Shown in pieces: positions 13,801 to 25,841 of a stretch of DNA of 64,000 nucleotides; the stretch's first letter is position 1; each line of letters starts with the position of its first letter. Position numbers and translations under genes: made by a program. Under the pieces are notes generated by a model. That model was given only the letters and a program-made list of their open reading frames with translations, was not told where the DNA came from and did no database searches. Source of the stretch: Escallonia rubra. Taxonomy: Eukaryota > Streptophyta > Magnoliopsida > Escalloniales > Escalloniaceae. Location: assembly GCA_033065855.1 (NCBI GenBank), contig JAVXUO010001489.1:310001-374000 (forward strand), in the 5' to 3' direction.

Positions 13801-16800
13801 CTTCACTGGAAACCAGAGGCTGTTCGTGAGCTGCCGAGATGCTTACATAAGTGGTGATCAGAATAAATACAATGTCAATAAGGAAAGCAGCTTTGAGATT
13901 GGCACAGTTGATGTTGCACGCAGTGGTGAGAGTGAAAGGGAAAATCTTGAACCAGCCACTGTAGGATCCAGTGGCAAAGCCCAGGACATTTCCAACAGCC
14001 ATAAATAAGGAGAAATACGCATTTGCTACTCGAGTCCTTCGGTGATCCTTTCCTAACAAAACGGAAAATTACAGAAGAAAGCGTCAATATGCTGCTTTTG
14101 TGTTAAGATTTTGCTGATTGTTTAAACTCCATCTATCTCTCTCACACACACGCACAAATTGCACACACACGCACAAATTGCACACACACACACGCACAAA
14201 TTGCACACACACACACACACATATGCAAGCATGCTCAGACAAATCTCTCAAACAGAAGCATATCTTACCTTCATTCCGTTGGATTTCCCCTTCGACTTTT
14301 TGCGCAATCCTAGGATAGATATTGCGTTGACATGCACTATGTCTATCATAGGAATTTGCAAAAAGACAAAGGGGTGAAATCCAATGAAGCCGAGGGAGTA
14401 ACAGGAAAATATCAAGAGATATAACTGACCTTCATCATACAAAATCAACGATGACACCATGCAACGGTTAAATTTGGTAGCACAAACAAGCCACTAAAAA
14501 ATACATCATGTTGGAGAAAAACACAAGAAACTTCAAGGAGGGCGAGCAATAAAATCTCAAATCAAGTAGAAGTTGGTGACCATCATTTCTCGTCACAAAA
14601 GCATTAAACAAACTAAGCCAAGTAATAGCCACGTGTAACTAAAGGACCATTTGGTAGCACAAACAACATATTTCAGGGGAAGGAAGGCAACACAACAAAT
14701 AAATTCATAAATCCACAAACAGAGAAAGAAAGAAGAATAAACCTTAAGGCAAGTCATCAGGGTATGCTGTTCTTTTGGAAGTCAACGAAAGATTAATCAA
14801 TAGGAAGGATGTTAGGATGGCTGAAAAACCTCCAACTATTGTCAACTGTGGAAGTTGTTTGAAATGTTTCAGCGGAAACTCCAGAGATGTTAAGAGAGTT
14901 AGTCTGAGTAATTTCTTTTGGTCTTTTCTTTCTTGCTAATTGTTATTTCCTGCACTGTACAATTCTTAACATACGCACACTAAGAAATTCCTAACAACTT
15001 CTCGGACCTATCTCTGTCGATCTCTGTGCGAAGTACATAGGCTGCCTCTCAAAGATCTTTCATGCCTGAATCTAGAAACCACTTTACTAACGTAAAGAAC
15101 TAGAAAAAAAAAATTCCTCTCACTGGCCTCAATATACATCCAAAAGTACTGTACCAAAATGATTCCCAACAAACACAAAGACTGCAATACCTCATGGAAA
15201 TACATATACCATTTCCGAGCGGCCTGTTCAAATACGCAGATGGACTTCTTTAATCTGCAAACGATATGCTCGCTCCCAGCAACCTCAAAACCTTCACGCT
15301 GATTCATGTACACTTCCTCACCTCCTCTGTGATCCCCTCACAAGAACATCTTGGAACTGGCAGGTTAATAGAATCTAGATGTTCTAAATGTTCTATTGTT
15401 TCTTTCACTGGTTCAAGCATAACCTTGTCAAGTTCCAAATGGCTCTGTAATTTCTTCCTTTTCTGGAGTCTCCGAACATGTACACCAATATCATGCTCCA
15501 AAAGTTTAGCTCTCGTGGACTAACAGTCTTGTGCCATAATTAGGATGATAAAACCAGTAGCCTTTGGAGGCGTCTGAGCAACCAACAGAAGAGTAACGGG
15601 TTGTCTCAAGTCGTTTTTTCTCTGATTCACAACCCAAAAGGAGTTTCAAAAATAACTTTACTAGGTACTCTTTTAGGAATACTCGTGGCCGTTTTAAGAG
15701 CTTCTCCCAAAATGACTTAGGTAGGTTGGTTCTAACGTCACACATCTAATCATGTACTTACAAGTGAGACTGAGTAGCTGAGCCACACCATTCCACTCAG
15801 GGGCACTTGGCAACAATCTCACAATCCTTTTAGGTATTCGGCAATCGGTGCCATGTACTGATCGAAGTCGCCATGTTTACCAGAGTACCTCCACCCTAGT
15901 CAGATATGGCAGTATTAAGTACACTCCCAAGCTAATTTTAAGCCTTAGACTTGTGATTAATTAGGTAACATACTATAACAAGAGAGATCATATATAAAAA
16001 TAACAGAAATTTTATCCCATGCAAGGCGAAAGAAAAGGCCAACTACCAAAGGAGCATTACTATCCGAGTTATATGTGACATGTGATCTAGGTGCCATCAG
16101 GGTTTTTAGGTTGTCTGACGGTCATAACAATAAGCTTTGATCTAATCTTCTCCGCCACAATATCGATGACTTCTAACACTAACCTTTAAAAAGGAAATTG
16201 TCCTTATACTACAGATTATTTCGTAAAAGATTAAGTAAATACTCCCTCAATTTCATTGTATAGATTTTTGTACATGTAAACAATGAATTGAAAGCAAGTA
16301 GGAATCATAAATAAAATAGGTAGCATTTGGGAAGTAAAAAAAACAAAGAGTAAAGTCAATGTTTACATGTGCTAAATCCACCCTAGGAGTTCGCAAAATG
16401 TCAGGGGGACAACCCAATGAAACGGAGGGAGTATTACTCATAATCTAATGTTGTACGTTAAAACTTTCAGAATGCAAATGTGCACAAACCTGCATTGTGC
16501 AACTCTTTTATTGTAGGTTGGCCATACCAAGTTGATTATCACAAGAAAAAGAGCAGGAAAAATTCAAATAGCATATTCAGCATTATATCCAACATATTCT
16601 TGCCATATTTGCAATAATTAGTACTATATTAGATGCTAGGCAAACAAAATTAACATAGAAATAACTCGTTCTCATAAATGACTACACATTTCCTTTGCTG
16701 CCCTATGGAATATTGATTTTTCTCATAATTCCTTATATGGCGAATTAGGTAACCATTTCCAAGTACTATTTCATATACTAAATAAGATTGCAAGGAAAAC

Positions 16801-17840
16801 ACTAAAGAAAATATAATAATACCGAGTAGTTCAGTGAGCTTCCAAAAATAGACAGAAACAAACTTCAGGAAAAAGTGGGGTCAACTGTGACGTGAGAACT
16901 GAAAAATACAAAAATTAGAGTTAAAGGGGCACGATCGTCCTTGTGCCCATCACGTCATTATCTGTCCTCCAATTAAATCCTAGGATGACTCATTGAATCC
17001 TCCTTCAAAAAAGGTGCAAACTACGAAAAGTACAAATTCGGACTACAGTAGAAGCACAATTCGGGTTTCATTTTCCAGATAAACCGAAACTCAATGATAA
17101 ATTCAATCACACAAAATGAAATGTACTTCAACCCTTTGATTTGTTTTCTCGTTTTCTTATTCCTTGCGTATTTCTACGATATACGGAGTGCATGTAAACG
17201 TTTCTAGGACGATACTCATTTGACCTTTGATTGCAACTTGACTTCGATTCAGAGTTACCAAATCTGTTGCAATAGTGCGTAATGAAAAGCTGAAGCCAAA
17301 ATTCCGATAAAACGGAGAGAGTAGTGAGTATGCGAATGAGAGGGGGCCTTTACCGGTGAGATCAGCAAGCAGGGCACGGCAGGGTCCCTGGGTCATATTA
17401 TTAGCGACGTCGAGCAGCCAAAACCCTACGACAAACGCCGCTATGGCCCGCACCTTGATCTCCCCCCTGTCGCCCAACAACCACCCGATATCGGCGGAGT
17501 GCCCGATCACGAGCACGGCGAACACGATCGACGACGCCCCGGCTACGATGAACGGCCGGCGACGGCCGAACCGGCTGGTGCACCGATCGCTCATGAGCCC
17601 GGCCAGCGGCTGCACGAACAGGCCGGAGAGCGGGCCGCAGAGCCATATCACGCTGGACCACGCGTGCGGGATGCCCAGCTCCTGCACGTACGGCGTCAGG
17701 AGCGAGAGCTGCAGGGCCCACCCGAACTGTATCCCGCACGCCACCGAGGCCACCCGGAGCAACCGGCGGAGAGACACCTTCGATTCTCGGATCGGGGCTC
17801 CGGGCCGGGCTCGGCGCCGCTGGCCACCCGGAACCGTCAT
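10830..17840 (-). CDS. SUT4: Sucrose/H+ symporter, SUT4 type (five exons)
   Basis: Sucrose-proton cotransporter of the glycoside-pentoside-hexuronide/MFS group; SUT4-type members sit mainly in the tonoplast and export vacuolar sucrose. Exons on the minus strand: 17840-17354, 14052-13307, 12634-12571, 12485-12442, 10988-10830. All junctions are GT/AG with matching phases (1, 0, 1, 0); the joined CDS is 1500 nt, 499 aa, the usual size. Visible hallmarks are [20 protein letters not shown] in helix 1, the [15 protein letters not shown] loop between helices 2 and 3, the second-half motif WMGREVYGG, and the C-terminal [13 protein letters not shown] with a closing [12 protein letters not shown]. The start is the ATG at 17840; a GTG three codons upstream was discarded. 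Exon 1 is GC-rich compared with the AT-rich remainder. The short N-terminus and short central loop favour SUT4 over SUT1 or SUT2. Confidence 0.95.
14138..14222. repeat. CA-rich minisatellite with GCACAAATT spacers
   Basis: Three or more units of a CA run followed by CGCACAAATTG, lengthening towards the right. It lies in intron 1 of the sucrose transporter. Confidence 0.85.
15008..15745 (-). mobile_element. Decayed Ty1/copia pol fragment in a SUT4 intron
   Basis: Three adjacent minus-strand frames together read as a copia polyprotein piece. The first (15745-15506) starts with an integrase-like [11 protein letters not shown] segment and has [19 protein letters not shown]. The next (15501-15304) carries the linker. 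The last (15313-15008) has [20 protein letters not shown] continuing into [15 protein letters not shown], matching the copia reverse transcriptase start. Frame changes and stops between the pieces show that it is dead. No LTRs were seen around it. It sits in the same orientation as the host gene, inside intron 1. Confidence 0.8.
16242..16431. mobile_element. Stowaway-type MITE in a SUT4 intron
   Basis: 190 bp starting CTCCCTCAATTTCATTG and ending CAATGAAACGGAGGGAG, flanked on both sides by TA. These are the terminal sequence and target duplication of plant Stowaway (Tc1/mariner) MITEs. A second, weaker Stowaway-like inverted repeat lies at about 14270-14395 in the same intron. Confidence 0.85.
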
Positions 17841-19736
17841 CTCTCTCACGCACTAAAAGGTGCAAAACACGCGCGCGCACACACACACACAGACGGTGGT
17901 GGCGGTTTCGGGGAGCCGCGCCGGGGCGGGGGGGGTTTGGAGGTTCGGAGGAGTGGATAAAAGTGCCCCCGCGTGTTCGAAGAATTTACGGATAGAGTGA
18001 TAAGGGACGATAGCCGGAAACAGTAGGGAGGGGCGTTTGCAATTCTGGCCGAGATATGAGGGTGAAGTTTGGTCAAGTGCTGTGGCTTGGAGTGTTGCGG
18101 CCAAACTGCCCAAAAGGCGTCAACAGAGTTTCTGTTATGGCCCTCCCAAGTCCTAAATATCTCAAACTCAGGTGATTTTAGGCTTAATCCGAATGATTAT
18201 TCAGTGATGTGAGGAAAAATAAAGGAACATTAAAGTTGCAGTTGCAAAAATATACTTCTTCCGTCCCCATACAGAGAAGGAAATAAATTAGCCCAATGCA
18301 TATTAACCTTATTCTTGTTTAGACATTGTTCCGTCGAATTTTGGAAACCTAGTTCAGCTTGTTATTGATTGACTTAAATAACTCAAGCGACCAAGTCCTT
18401 TTATTTTTCTTTTTAAGTGGAATCTACCTTATTACGGGAAAAAGAACAGCACAAAAAGAAATAGTTGCCTTATCATTTCTCATGTCGTCTAGTCTGTTAC
18501 GGTGGAGATCCCCCGTCCAACCACTTACAAATCAACACATTGTATTGCTTCAATTTGCAAATCTTTTAATGTTTCGACGACGGCGACGTCTCTTTAATAT
18601 TTGTTATTCTTTTCTTCCGTACAATTAAAAGATTAAAAATCTGAATAGAGAGGACCAGAGCAACTTTACCGGCAAAGTAACAGTCGGGTAAAAAAGTTCC
18701 ACATTATTTCTCGCTCGTTCTTTTTTTTGTGCCGGCCCAGTTCTACATTCTCGCACATACACACATTATTAAAATGAGCATTAGCGACTACAAATACCAA
18801 AATAACCAAAAAAATAATCATCTTGAGCCACTCTTCCTGCTGCACATGGTAAACAAGTGCCTAAAAAACACACAGGTCCACGTCCATCATCAATCAGGTC
18901 TTGAATCATGGATGTTAGAGAATTACAGTAGATTTTTTATTTCTTCCACACGTCTAAACTTCAATGGCTGCTGCTTAATTAATTTACTTATTTTAGTGGC
19001 ACTCAACATTTCAAGTTTGTCACGTTCTCCGAGCTGGTTGTGCTTTACAGAATCGCTTTCGCTTTCTTAAAGAGAAAAAAGTAATGATTTGGGCTATGGC
19101 TAAGCATCCATGAGAGGGCCTCCTGTAAGATTTTCTGGTCATCTTTCGGTGTTAGCATTAGCGTATGCTGGGTGTCTGTCCACCGCTTGATCCTTGATGT
19201 GGTCATCTTTTTTTCTGTAACTGAGCGATCTTTCAATTGTGTGAATTTGCTTTAGAATATACGAAGAAGAACGAAAAGATTGTAATTTTGTAAGATTTCA
19301 TAACTTAGAGTAAATGCTTCAAATCTTAAAAATTAAGTAAATTACTTTATTTTCTCACACAACTTATTACTGTAAACGATAATTTTTGTTTTTCAAAACA
19401 GTATCAATACGTCTATTCTTCCTTAAGTCCTGCAATGCACTTATTCCTATCATTATCTAATATGCCTTTACTCGATAAAAAATGATATATAAATAAGGAA
19501 ACAATCAAAATATCTACTTTAGTAAATCAAACATTGAATTGAATATACAGTTTATTTCACTTTTTTTTTTTTTTTTTTGTTTTTTTTTTATACAACATGA
19601 ATAAATTTAAGTATTGAACTAAAGTTTTTCACTTCTTTAATTTTACTTTGGGCGATTTTTCTTTTTGTTGATTATTTTTGTTTTTTATATGCTATTGTAA
19701 TTTTGGTAATTTCTAATTTTCATAAATAGTAAAACT
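17841..19736. other. Spacer upstream of the sucrose transporter
   Basis: The first 250 bases upstream of the sucrose transporter start are GC-rich, with a CG/CA simple repeat at about 17872-17891, and probably include its promoter and 5' UTR. The remainder is AT-rich with no gene that I can support. Confidence 0.5.
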
Positions 19737-20690
19737 TTTTTTTTTTGTGGGTAAAAGGTCCCATTGTATTTCTATTCAAATCAGACACATGTGTATAATG
19801 TTCTATTCATTCACACAGTAACAAGCATATCTTTTCTAACAGTTTATTTCCACTGCATTGTTGTCCATCAGGATCTGTTGATTTATTCCCCATGCAGAGG
19901 TTAATGCCTGAGTTGTAACACTGCTAGCAGGGACTTTCTTCCAACTATATACCCTGTACCTCACCCATTGTTGTATCACAAAAACACATACATGTTCTGA
20001 TGTTGCTTGCCTTGATTAGTAAACACTGTTGCATTTCTTTCTTGCCACACCCCATAACATCATGTAACTGCAACTAATAATTTGGCCTTAAAACTTTTCC
20101 CTCTGAAATGCTTGCAAGCAAACTCCAGCATTTGCTTCCAGGAATTTAGCCTTTTACTCACTTGTAACTTGTTCAGGACCATTTCCCATACATTCCTAGT
20201 AAAAGAACAATTCCAAAACAAATGATCCTCAGTTTCAGCAGATGCAACACATAGAACACATGCATCATCTTGTGTTAAATTCCATGACTTCAGCTTGGCC
20301 TTGGTTCTGATACCCCTATGACATATCAACCAAAGTATCATTGAGCACACCTTGGGATCGATGTGTCCAGGAAACCACAAGACTTTCCACCAAAGAGCAT
20401 TTGCAGCTTTAGTTCTGATGATGCCTTCTCAAGCAGATCTGATTGTGAATTCTCTGCTAGCATTAAGTGTCCATGTTACTTTGTCCTTGGCTAATGCTTT
20501 AGGACCAGGTAAAGCTTCTAAGACAGCATTTAGATCTCTTAGGGCTTGAGACCTCAGTGAAGGTAATTGCCACGTGTCATTGTGTATGATATCACATACT
20601 TTAGTTGTAATGCTCGAATATATATCAGAGTCATACACAATTCTCTGTCCATAGGTACGTATCCACTGCACCGTTAGGCAACCATCTATC
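19737..20690 (-). mobile_element. LINE (non-LTR retrotransposon) 3' remnant with zf-RVT domain
   Basis: The minus strand encodes two pieces, 20671-20429 and 20380-20060. The second has the zinc-binding end of plant LINE reverse transcriptases: WFPGHIDPKVCSMILWLICH, then KAKLKSWN, CVLC and ETEDHLFWNC (Cys-x2-Cys and His/Cys pairs). Read on the minus strand the element runs into an A-rich end, seen as a T run on + at about 19737-19747. The 5' end (endonuclease and RT core) is missing and frames are broken, so it is a truncated, dead copy. Confidence 0.75.
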
Positions 20691-21400
20691 TACTATCTAG
20701 CCATAACCAAACTGTAGTCCCATTCCCTACACCATGTTCAGTGAAGCATATTGGTAGGTAATGTTATTTTATTTATATATTCATGTCTATACCTTGGCCT
20801 TAATAAAGGTAAGATTCTAAATGCACTTCTGCAAAGACCCAATGATAGGAAAAAAAGAAGTAGGGACCCCTAATGCATGTGCGAAGTGCGTTGTGATTTC
20901 AATCAATTACAAATTACATGCACAAAATGTGATTTCAACTTAAAAGCAGACTTTACTTTAATTGCCTATGTCCTAATTGCACAAGTAGTAATTTCATGAA
21001 TGTTCATGCAACCTCTAATCCAAAAAGAGGCTTTAGGACAAAAAATAAAATAAAATAAAATATTACGTGGTCTCGATTCATTAGTCCTGATCGTTTACGA
21101 CCATCATATTAGAGGGAGTTAAAGTGACATAAATAAAGGTGAAAACATACAAATAAGTACTTAATTATTATATCCAATGGTCGGAATTACTATCGCAATC
21201 ATCCAATATTTCTTTTTCTAAGCTTATTAAAGGGAAAAGGGCTTCGTGCAGCCAATGGTGGTCATGTGCAAAGACTTTTGCGTCACTTGGATCTAACGAT
21301 GTTTGGAGGAGATCCTCTCACCCAATAATACCGTGGCCTTTCCTCGGATCTGGACCTTGGTTGGTGATGTTAATTCTTGCATCACTTTTCAGAAAAGTGT

Positions 21401-21447
21401 TTCTATATATAGCAAATCTTTAGTGATGATTTGCTATATATAGCAAA
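21401..21447. repeat. Short inverted repeat around TTTGCTATATATAGCAAA
   Basis: Two related arms, CTATATATAGCAAATC and GATTTGCTATATATAGCAAA, lie within 50 bases and could fold back. It may be a MITE remnant. Confidence 0.6.
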
Positions 21448-21928
21448 TGGCTCTACAATATTTCTCGAACTTGGACTAGGTGCGGCCCCATTTCAAGCGG
21501 GCTACGTGCCGCCACATTTTTAATTAGAACATGGGCTTCAGTTATGGGCCATAGGCTTAGAAACTTTTCAACCGAACTTTTGGGCCGGACTTCAATTCTG
21601 GGCCAATTCGTCACGCATTACTTTATAGTGAGTATTAGTATTTGGCAACTGGCCAGTTCATAATTCTTTGGGTCACTTCCTCGCTTTCTGGGCTAACTGG
21701 AACTTTCTGAAAACATGCATGAATCCCGTTTACCGACCGGGCTCAAACCATGTTGTTTATGAACTTGGGGAGGAAACACTAAAAGAGAAGAGGCCTCTGT
21801 GCACCCTCTGTATGCACCCCTTCATGGCCCATCAAAAGAGGACGGCTTGGATGCTCCCAGGGGAGGTAAGAAAAAGTTTGTAGAACGGGTTTTGGCCGTT
21901 ACCCTAATCATAATAAGATGCCTATAAT

Positions 21929-22218
21929 CTACGGATAGTGATGATAAATGATCGCTAAAAAATATTTGGTCGTGTTATCAGTCATAGTGATTAGGTCCAG
22001 AGCACCTTCGAGTCTGTGTGTAGAGCGACCTCCGTGAGTCTTCTCTCTTTGACGATTTGCATTCCTTGGATTATTCCATAGATTTCGGCTTCTAAGGCTG
22101 AGATGCTGCCAAAGAATTCTCCCATCCATTCACCTTGACTGTATCTCAGGAGACCATCAAATCCCCCCTTCAAGCTGGATTTAGCACACCCGTCCATGTT
22201 GTTAAGAGTACCTGCCAC
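21929..22218 (-). mobile_element. RNase H-like retroelement fragment
   Basis: Overlapping minus-strand frames give NMDGCAKSSLKGGFDGLLRY, then a stretch with GEWMGEF, ALEAEIYGIIQGM and LHTDSKVL. These match the D...E...D pattern of the RNase H-like domain found in plant non-LTR retroelement ORFs. The piece is isolated and frame-shifted. It lies upstream, in the minus-strand sense, of the LINE remnant at 19.7-20.7 kb, where an RNase H domain is not expected, so it is probably from another insertion. Confidence 0.65.
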
Positions 22219-23110
22219 TTGAAGGAAGAAAGCTATTCAGCAATAATTTTTAAAGGGCATTTTTAATAGTCGCGAAACTAGTAAGCGTTATTCTTAATGT
22301 ATAGTAACAACAATCATCGTGTAGATTTATAAACGTCCGTACAGATAACTTTTAAGGGGCATTCGATAAGTTTTACGAAAAAATGTATGCGTAAGAGTTA
22401 TCAAATATATAAAGCCGACCTTTAGCGTACTACCGTTTTAGCAGTAGAGTGTACTAACTTCTTATGAAATACCCGTGCTCTTGTTAACAGACAAACAAAA
22501 TTGCAGACTCCAATGCTGAGGCACTTGAGAACCAAACGCAATTAGATTTACGAGAATTTTGTCCAACTATGCTATAAAGTAGCATATGACTTTTTGGTGA
22601 TTTTCACGAACTCACTTTCTTCGAACACCTTAGGCCTTACGTTCTAGTTTAATAGATTCGCCGCTCAAACACAGAACCGCTCTATATCAAAAAGCAACAC
22701 ACAACTGGACAAACCAAAATCTGCTCGGGCACCTTCCAAGTTCCAACCTTAAAACGAGAAGAGTTGGTGATGTTCATCAATCCCTTTCCCCTGTCGAACA
22801 GAAATAGTAACTCGCGTAAGAACAAGTCGGTGACGTCATACGCATCATGTCTTCTTCTTCTTTCCTCTTTTCTTTATCTTTTCTCCTTGGCTTTTGTCCC
22901 TTAATTCAGCACGTCAAACCGCCATAGCCACAGCCTGAACCGGAACTTCTTCCAAAAACCAAAACGCGGAGCTTCCTCGTCCTTCACCTCCCTTACCCAC
23001 GAAGAAAAACTCGCACGAACCCCTTCAATCTCCCACTTTTTCCCAAACTCTCAATTCCAACCACACAACAATTTCCTTAATAGCCAAGTAATTAAGGAAC
23101 ACACTTGGTG
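22219..23110. other. Spacer and promoter region of the DOG1-like gene
   Basis: No gene seen. The last few hundred bases are pyrimidine-rich (TTCTTCTTCTTTCC tracts at about 22851-22890), as is usual for plant promoters and leaders. Confidence 0.4.
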
Positions 23111-23138
23111 CGGCAACTTGGACCATGGAAGCCCTGGC

Positions 23139-23147
23139 TATAAATAC
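23139..23147 (+). promoter_or_regulatory. TATA box of the DOG1-like gene
   Basis: CTATAAATA sits 28-36 bases upstream of the ATG at 23175. It argues that the upstream in-frame ATG at 23118 is outside the transcript, and it implies a very short leader if it is used. Confidence 0.55.
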
Positions 23148-23174
23148 CCCCAATGCCACTTTTGTAACGCAAAA

Positions 23175-23864
23175 ATGGAAGCCTTCACCGCCTTCTTCGA
23201 GGGCTGGCTTGTCCGGCAACAAGATTTCCTCCATAAACTCCTCGCCATGTCGAGATCCTCAAATGCTACGGATGAGCAACGTCTTCAGTTAGTTGAACAG
23301 GTTATAAACCACTACAGGGAGTACTACGATGAGAAATTCAAAGCAGCAAACCACGACGTTTTCGTGGTGTTCTCGCCGCCATGGTTAAGTTCTTTTGAGC
23401 GGTCTTTGCTGTGGATCGCTGGGTTCAAGCCTGCCACGATATTCGAGCTGGTTACCGGGGCGGTGGGGCACGAGCTAACGGCGGAGCAGATGGAGAAGCT
23501 TGAGGTAGTGAGGGCTGCGATGACGAGAGAGGAGAGGGAGATTGAGACCGTGATGGCAAGGGTGCAGGAGAGCGTGGCGGCGCCGCCGCTGTCAGACATG
23601 TTGAGGCGGGTGGGACGGCTGGTTGACGGGGAGGTGACGGACTTCGACACGGCGATGGGGGAGCTGAAGACGGCGATGATGACGGTGATGGAGAAGGCGG
23701 AGGCGCTGAGGGGGAGCACGTTCTTGAGGGTGGTGGAGGTGCTTACGCCGCGGCAGGCGGTAATGCTGTTGCTGGAAGTCACTCGGTTTCAGGTTCAGGT
23801 GAGACAGTGGGGCTCGGAGAGGGATGCTCGGAGAATTGACTCTGGCTTTGACTCGGATGAGTGA
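23175..23864 (+). CDS. DOG1-domain protein (DOG1-like/TGA C-terminal family)
   Basis: Single-exon gene of 229 aa. The family domain, shared by DELAY OF GERMINATION 1, DOG1-like proteins and the C-terminal half of TGA bZIP factors, starts with an aromatic FxxFFExWLxxQ motif; here MEAFTAFFEGWLVRQQDFLH at residues 1-20. Further family blocks are VINHYREYYDEKF (about 41-53), VFSPPWLSSFERSLLWIAGF (about 60-79) and the C-terminal LTPRQAVMLLLEVTRF (about 194-209). There is no bZIP, so it is not a TGA factor. DOG1 itself binds PP2C phosphatases and haem in seed dormancy; the role of this paralogue is unknown. The start at 23175 begins exactly at the domain; an in-frame ATG at 23118 adds a 19-residue stretch unlike the family and lies upstream of the TATA box. 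The middle of the gene is unusually GC-rich for the region. Confidence 0.9.
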   Translation: MEAFTAFFEGWLVRQQDFLHKLLAMSRSSNATDEQRLQLVEQVINHYREYYDEKFKAANHDVFVVFSPPWLSSFERSLLWIAGFKPATIFELVTGAVGHELTAEQMEKLEVVRAAMTREEREIETVMARVQESVAAPPLSDMLRRVGRLVDGEVTDFDTAMGELKTAMMTVMEKAEALRGSTFLRVVEVLTPRQAVMLLLEVTRFQVQVRQWGSERDARRIDSGFDSDE

Positions 23865-25838
23865 AAGGGTTTGGGACTTTGGGTCGACGAAGGTCAGTTA
23901 TTTTTCCTTGTTTGTGGTCTTTGTTGCACTCATTCTGGTGGTATAAGAGTGCAAGGCTTTGTTTTTCAACTTAACTTATGTAAGTAATCTAGTGAAATAA
24001 TTTTGGTTTACTTTAGATTTTGGATACTCCTTGTTTTATCATTTTTATCGTGCGATGTAAACAGTTATATATATGCGCAAACAAACATTTTGAGATGCGA
24101 ACAAGAGACTGACGTGTGATGCGAACATCAAAGTTTACATGATAAGAATACATCGATTAGATAAGTTTACGTTTTACTTAGATTATGGGAAAATACTTCT
24201 GAATTATAATGACTACTATATATTATTAGTTCGGTGACAATTGTTAGCGTCATTTTTTTAATCTCACTAAATTCAATCATTAAAAATATTTAATGATCAC
24301 TAATTATCGCTACGTAAGAGTTTACATATTTTTTAACAGTCCAAATAGTAGTCAAAGAGATTTTCTACAAGTTTGTGAAGCGGGATTGAGAGCGAAAGTA
24401 AAAGCAAATGAGTGATATTTGCAAATAAATAAATTTTGTCAGCTACCCGGGTTGTGAGAATCTTTCTCCAACTCCTTAAATAGTGGCAATTAATAGTTGT
24501 TATATAATAGTATCGTTTTAACGTCACTAAATAAAAGTAACTTAAAATATTTAGTGACTATTAATAGTCGCTATATGGAGGATTGAAAGAATATTCCTTT
24601 AAGTATTTTGGTAACGTAGCAGCCAAGATTTTTTCTTTGCAAATTTGTCGTATAGTTAGTAATGAAAGCGTAAACTCTTAAAGTATTTTGGCAACGTAGA
24701 TGCTACGATAAGGAAACATTCAAAGATCTCGGATCGGCTTAGGCAGCATTCCTTATGTGACATCTATATGACCAATCCTACGTGGCATTTCAACCAACGG
24801 GCAACAAGTATGATTGATAAAATACCCCTTCAGCCCCGATTTTTTTTCTTCTAAGTAAGTTGCATTAATTAAAATTAACCATTACAGCTTAAAGGCAATA
24901 CTCAAGTGGACATTTTTAGAGAGATAGAGATAATCGCATATAAACGTATGATCCCGGAAATGGGCAACATGACTTTGGAGGAAAACAAAGTATAAGCATA
25001 AAGGCTACCCGTAGTTGGTACCAAATTAAAGAGTAGCCCGGTCAGGAAGATGCAAAGAATTGCATCAAATCCCTCGCTTTTACTGAAAATAGAGGTGAGA
25101 GCCTTAGGCTGCATAGAGTGGCAGTTTTATAGTACTGTCGCGGTCAACATCAGGAGCCATAGAAGTTGGAGAGGGTTCTTCCAAGGGCGGATCGAAGCAA
25201 TTTGCATCTCGAAGGGAGTGTGCATCCTCCGAATTTAGTAGATTCGGCATCTTCAAGCCACAATCCCGCCATTTCGGACCCGCATCAAAAATTTATAGTC
25301 AAACCCGACGGATCGAAGGTACGGAGACAAGGACAAATCTAAGAGTAGCTAAAGGGATGAGGTCCTAATGATGTTTAAGGAATTCCGATCTAAAGGGATA
25401 ATGGAGATTGGAGAGAGAAGAATGGTGGTGGGTGTTGGGAATCGGCAGGGTAGGGTGCCGGGGGGTGGGGGGGCTCCCCTTTCAATCTCACAGCTATGGA
25501 AGCTGAAAGAGAAAGGGGCGGCAGCTGAGATATCTTAGAGAGAGAAAGAGTTATTTTATATATAGAGAGAAACCAATTCATTTTCAGCCGTGATTTGATC
25601 CTCCTACAATTCACCCGAATCCCAACGGTGATCATTTATAGTCTTCTTGTGATTGATTTAAATCAAATCTTAATGAACTTTTAAAATTAGCTTTAAGTTT
25701 TTTTATTTTTAGCGAAATTAGCTTTAAAGTATGGTGATGTTTGCTTTAAAAGTACTAAAAGCAACTTCAATGTGGCAAAATTATTCAATTTGTTGTTTGA
25801 AAAAAGGTGGTAAAGGTCCTTGTGATTAGAAGGAATAT
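23865..25838. other. Spacer with MITE debris
   Basis: No gene supported. It contains one clear long-TIR MITE (see 24458-24597), a short direct repeat with AAGTATTTTGG-AACGTAG at about 24600 and 24677, and a C-rich low-complexity frame near 25430-25490. A second related inverted-repeat remnant may lie at 24225-24320. Confidence 0.5.
24458..24597. mobile_element. Long-TIR palindromic MITE
   Basis: The ends form an imperfect inverted repeat of about 40 bases. The left arm has GAATCTTTCTCCAACTCC and GGCAATTAATAGT; the right arm, reverse-complemented, has GAATATTCTTTCAATCCTCC and CGACTATTAATAGT. The element at 29489-29653 shares the terminal pattern. No internal gene. Confidence 0.7.
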
Positions 25839-25841
25839 TTA

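Noticed and set aside
13748-14008. Plus-strand frame across sucrose transporter exon 2
   Set aside because: It is the antisense shadow of a well-supported exon.
17356-17960. Plus-strand open frames of 150-166 codons opposite sucrose transporter exon 1
   Set aside because: They are mirror frames of a GC-rich coding exon. No domain or homology is recognisable, and the minus-strand protein is unmistakable.
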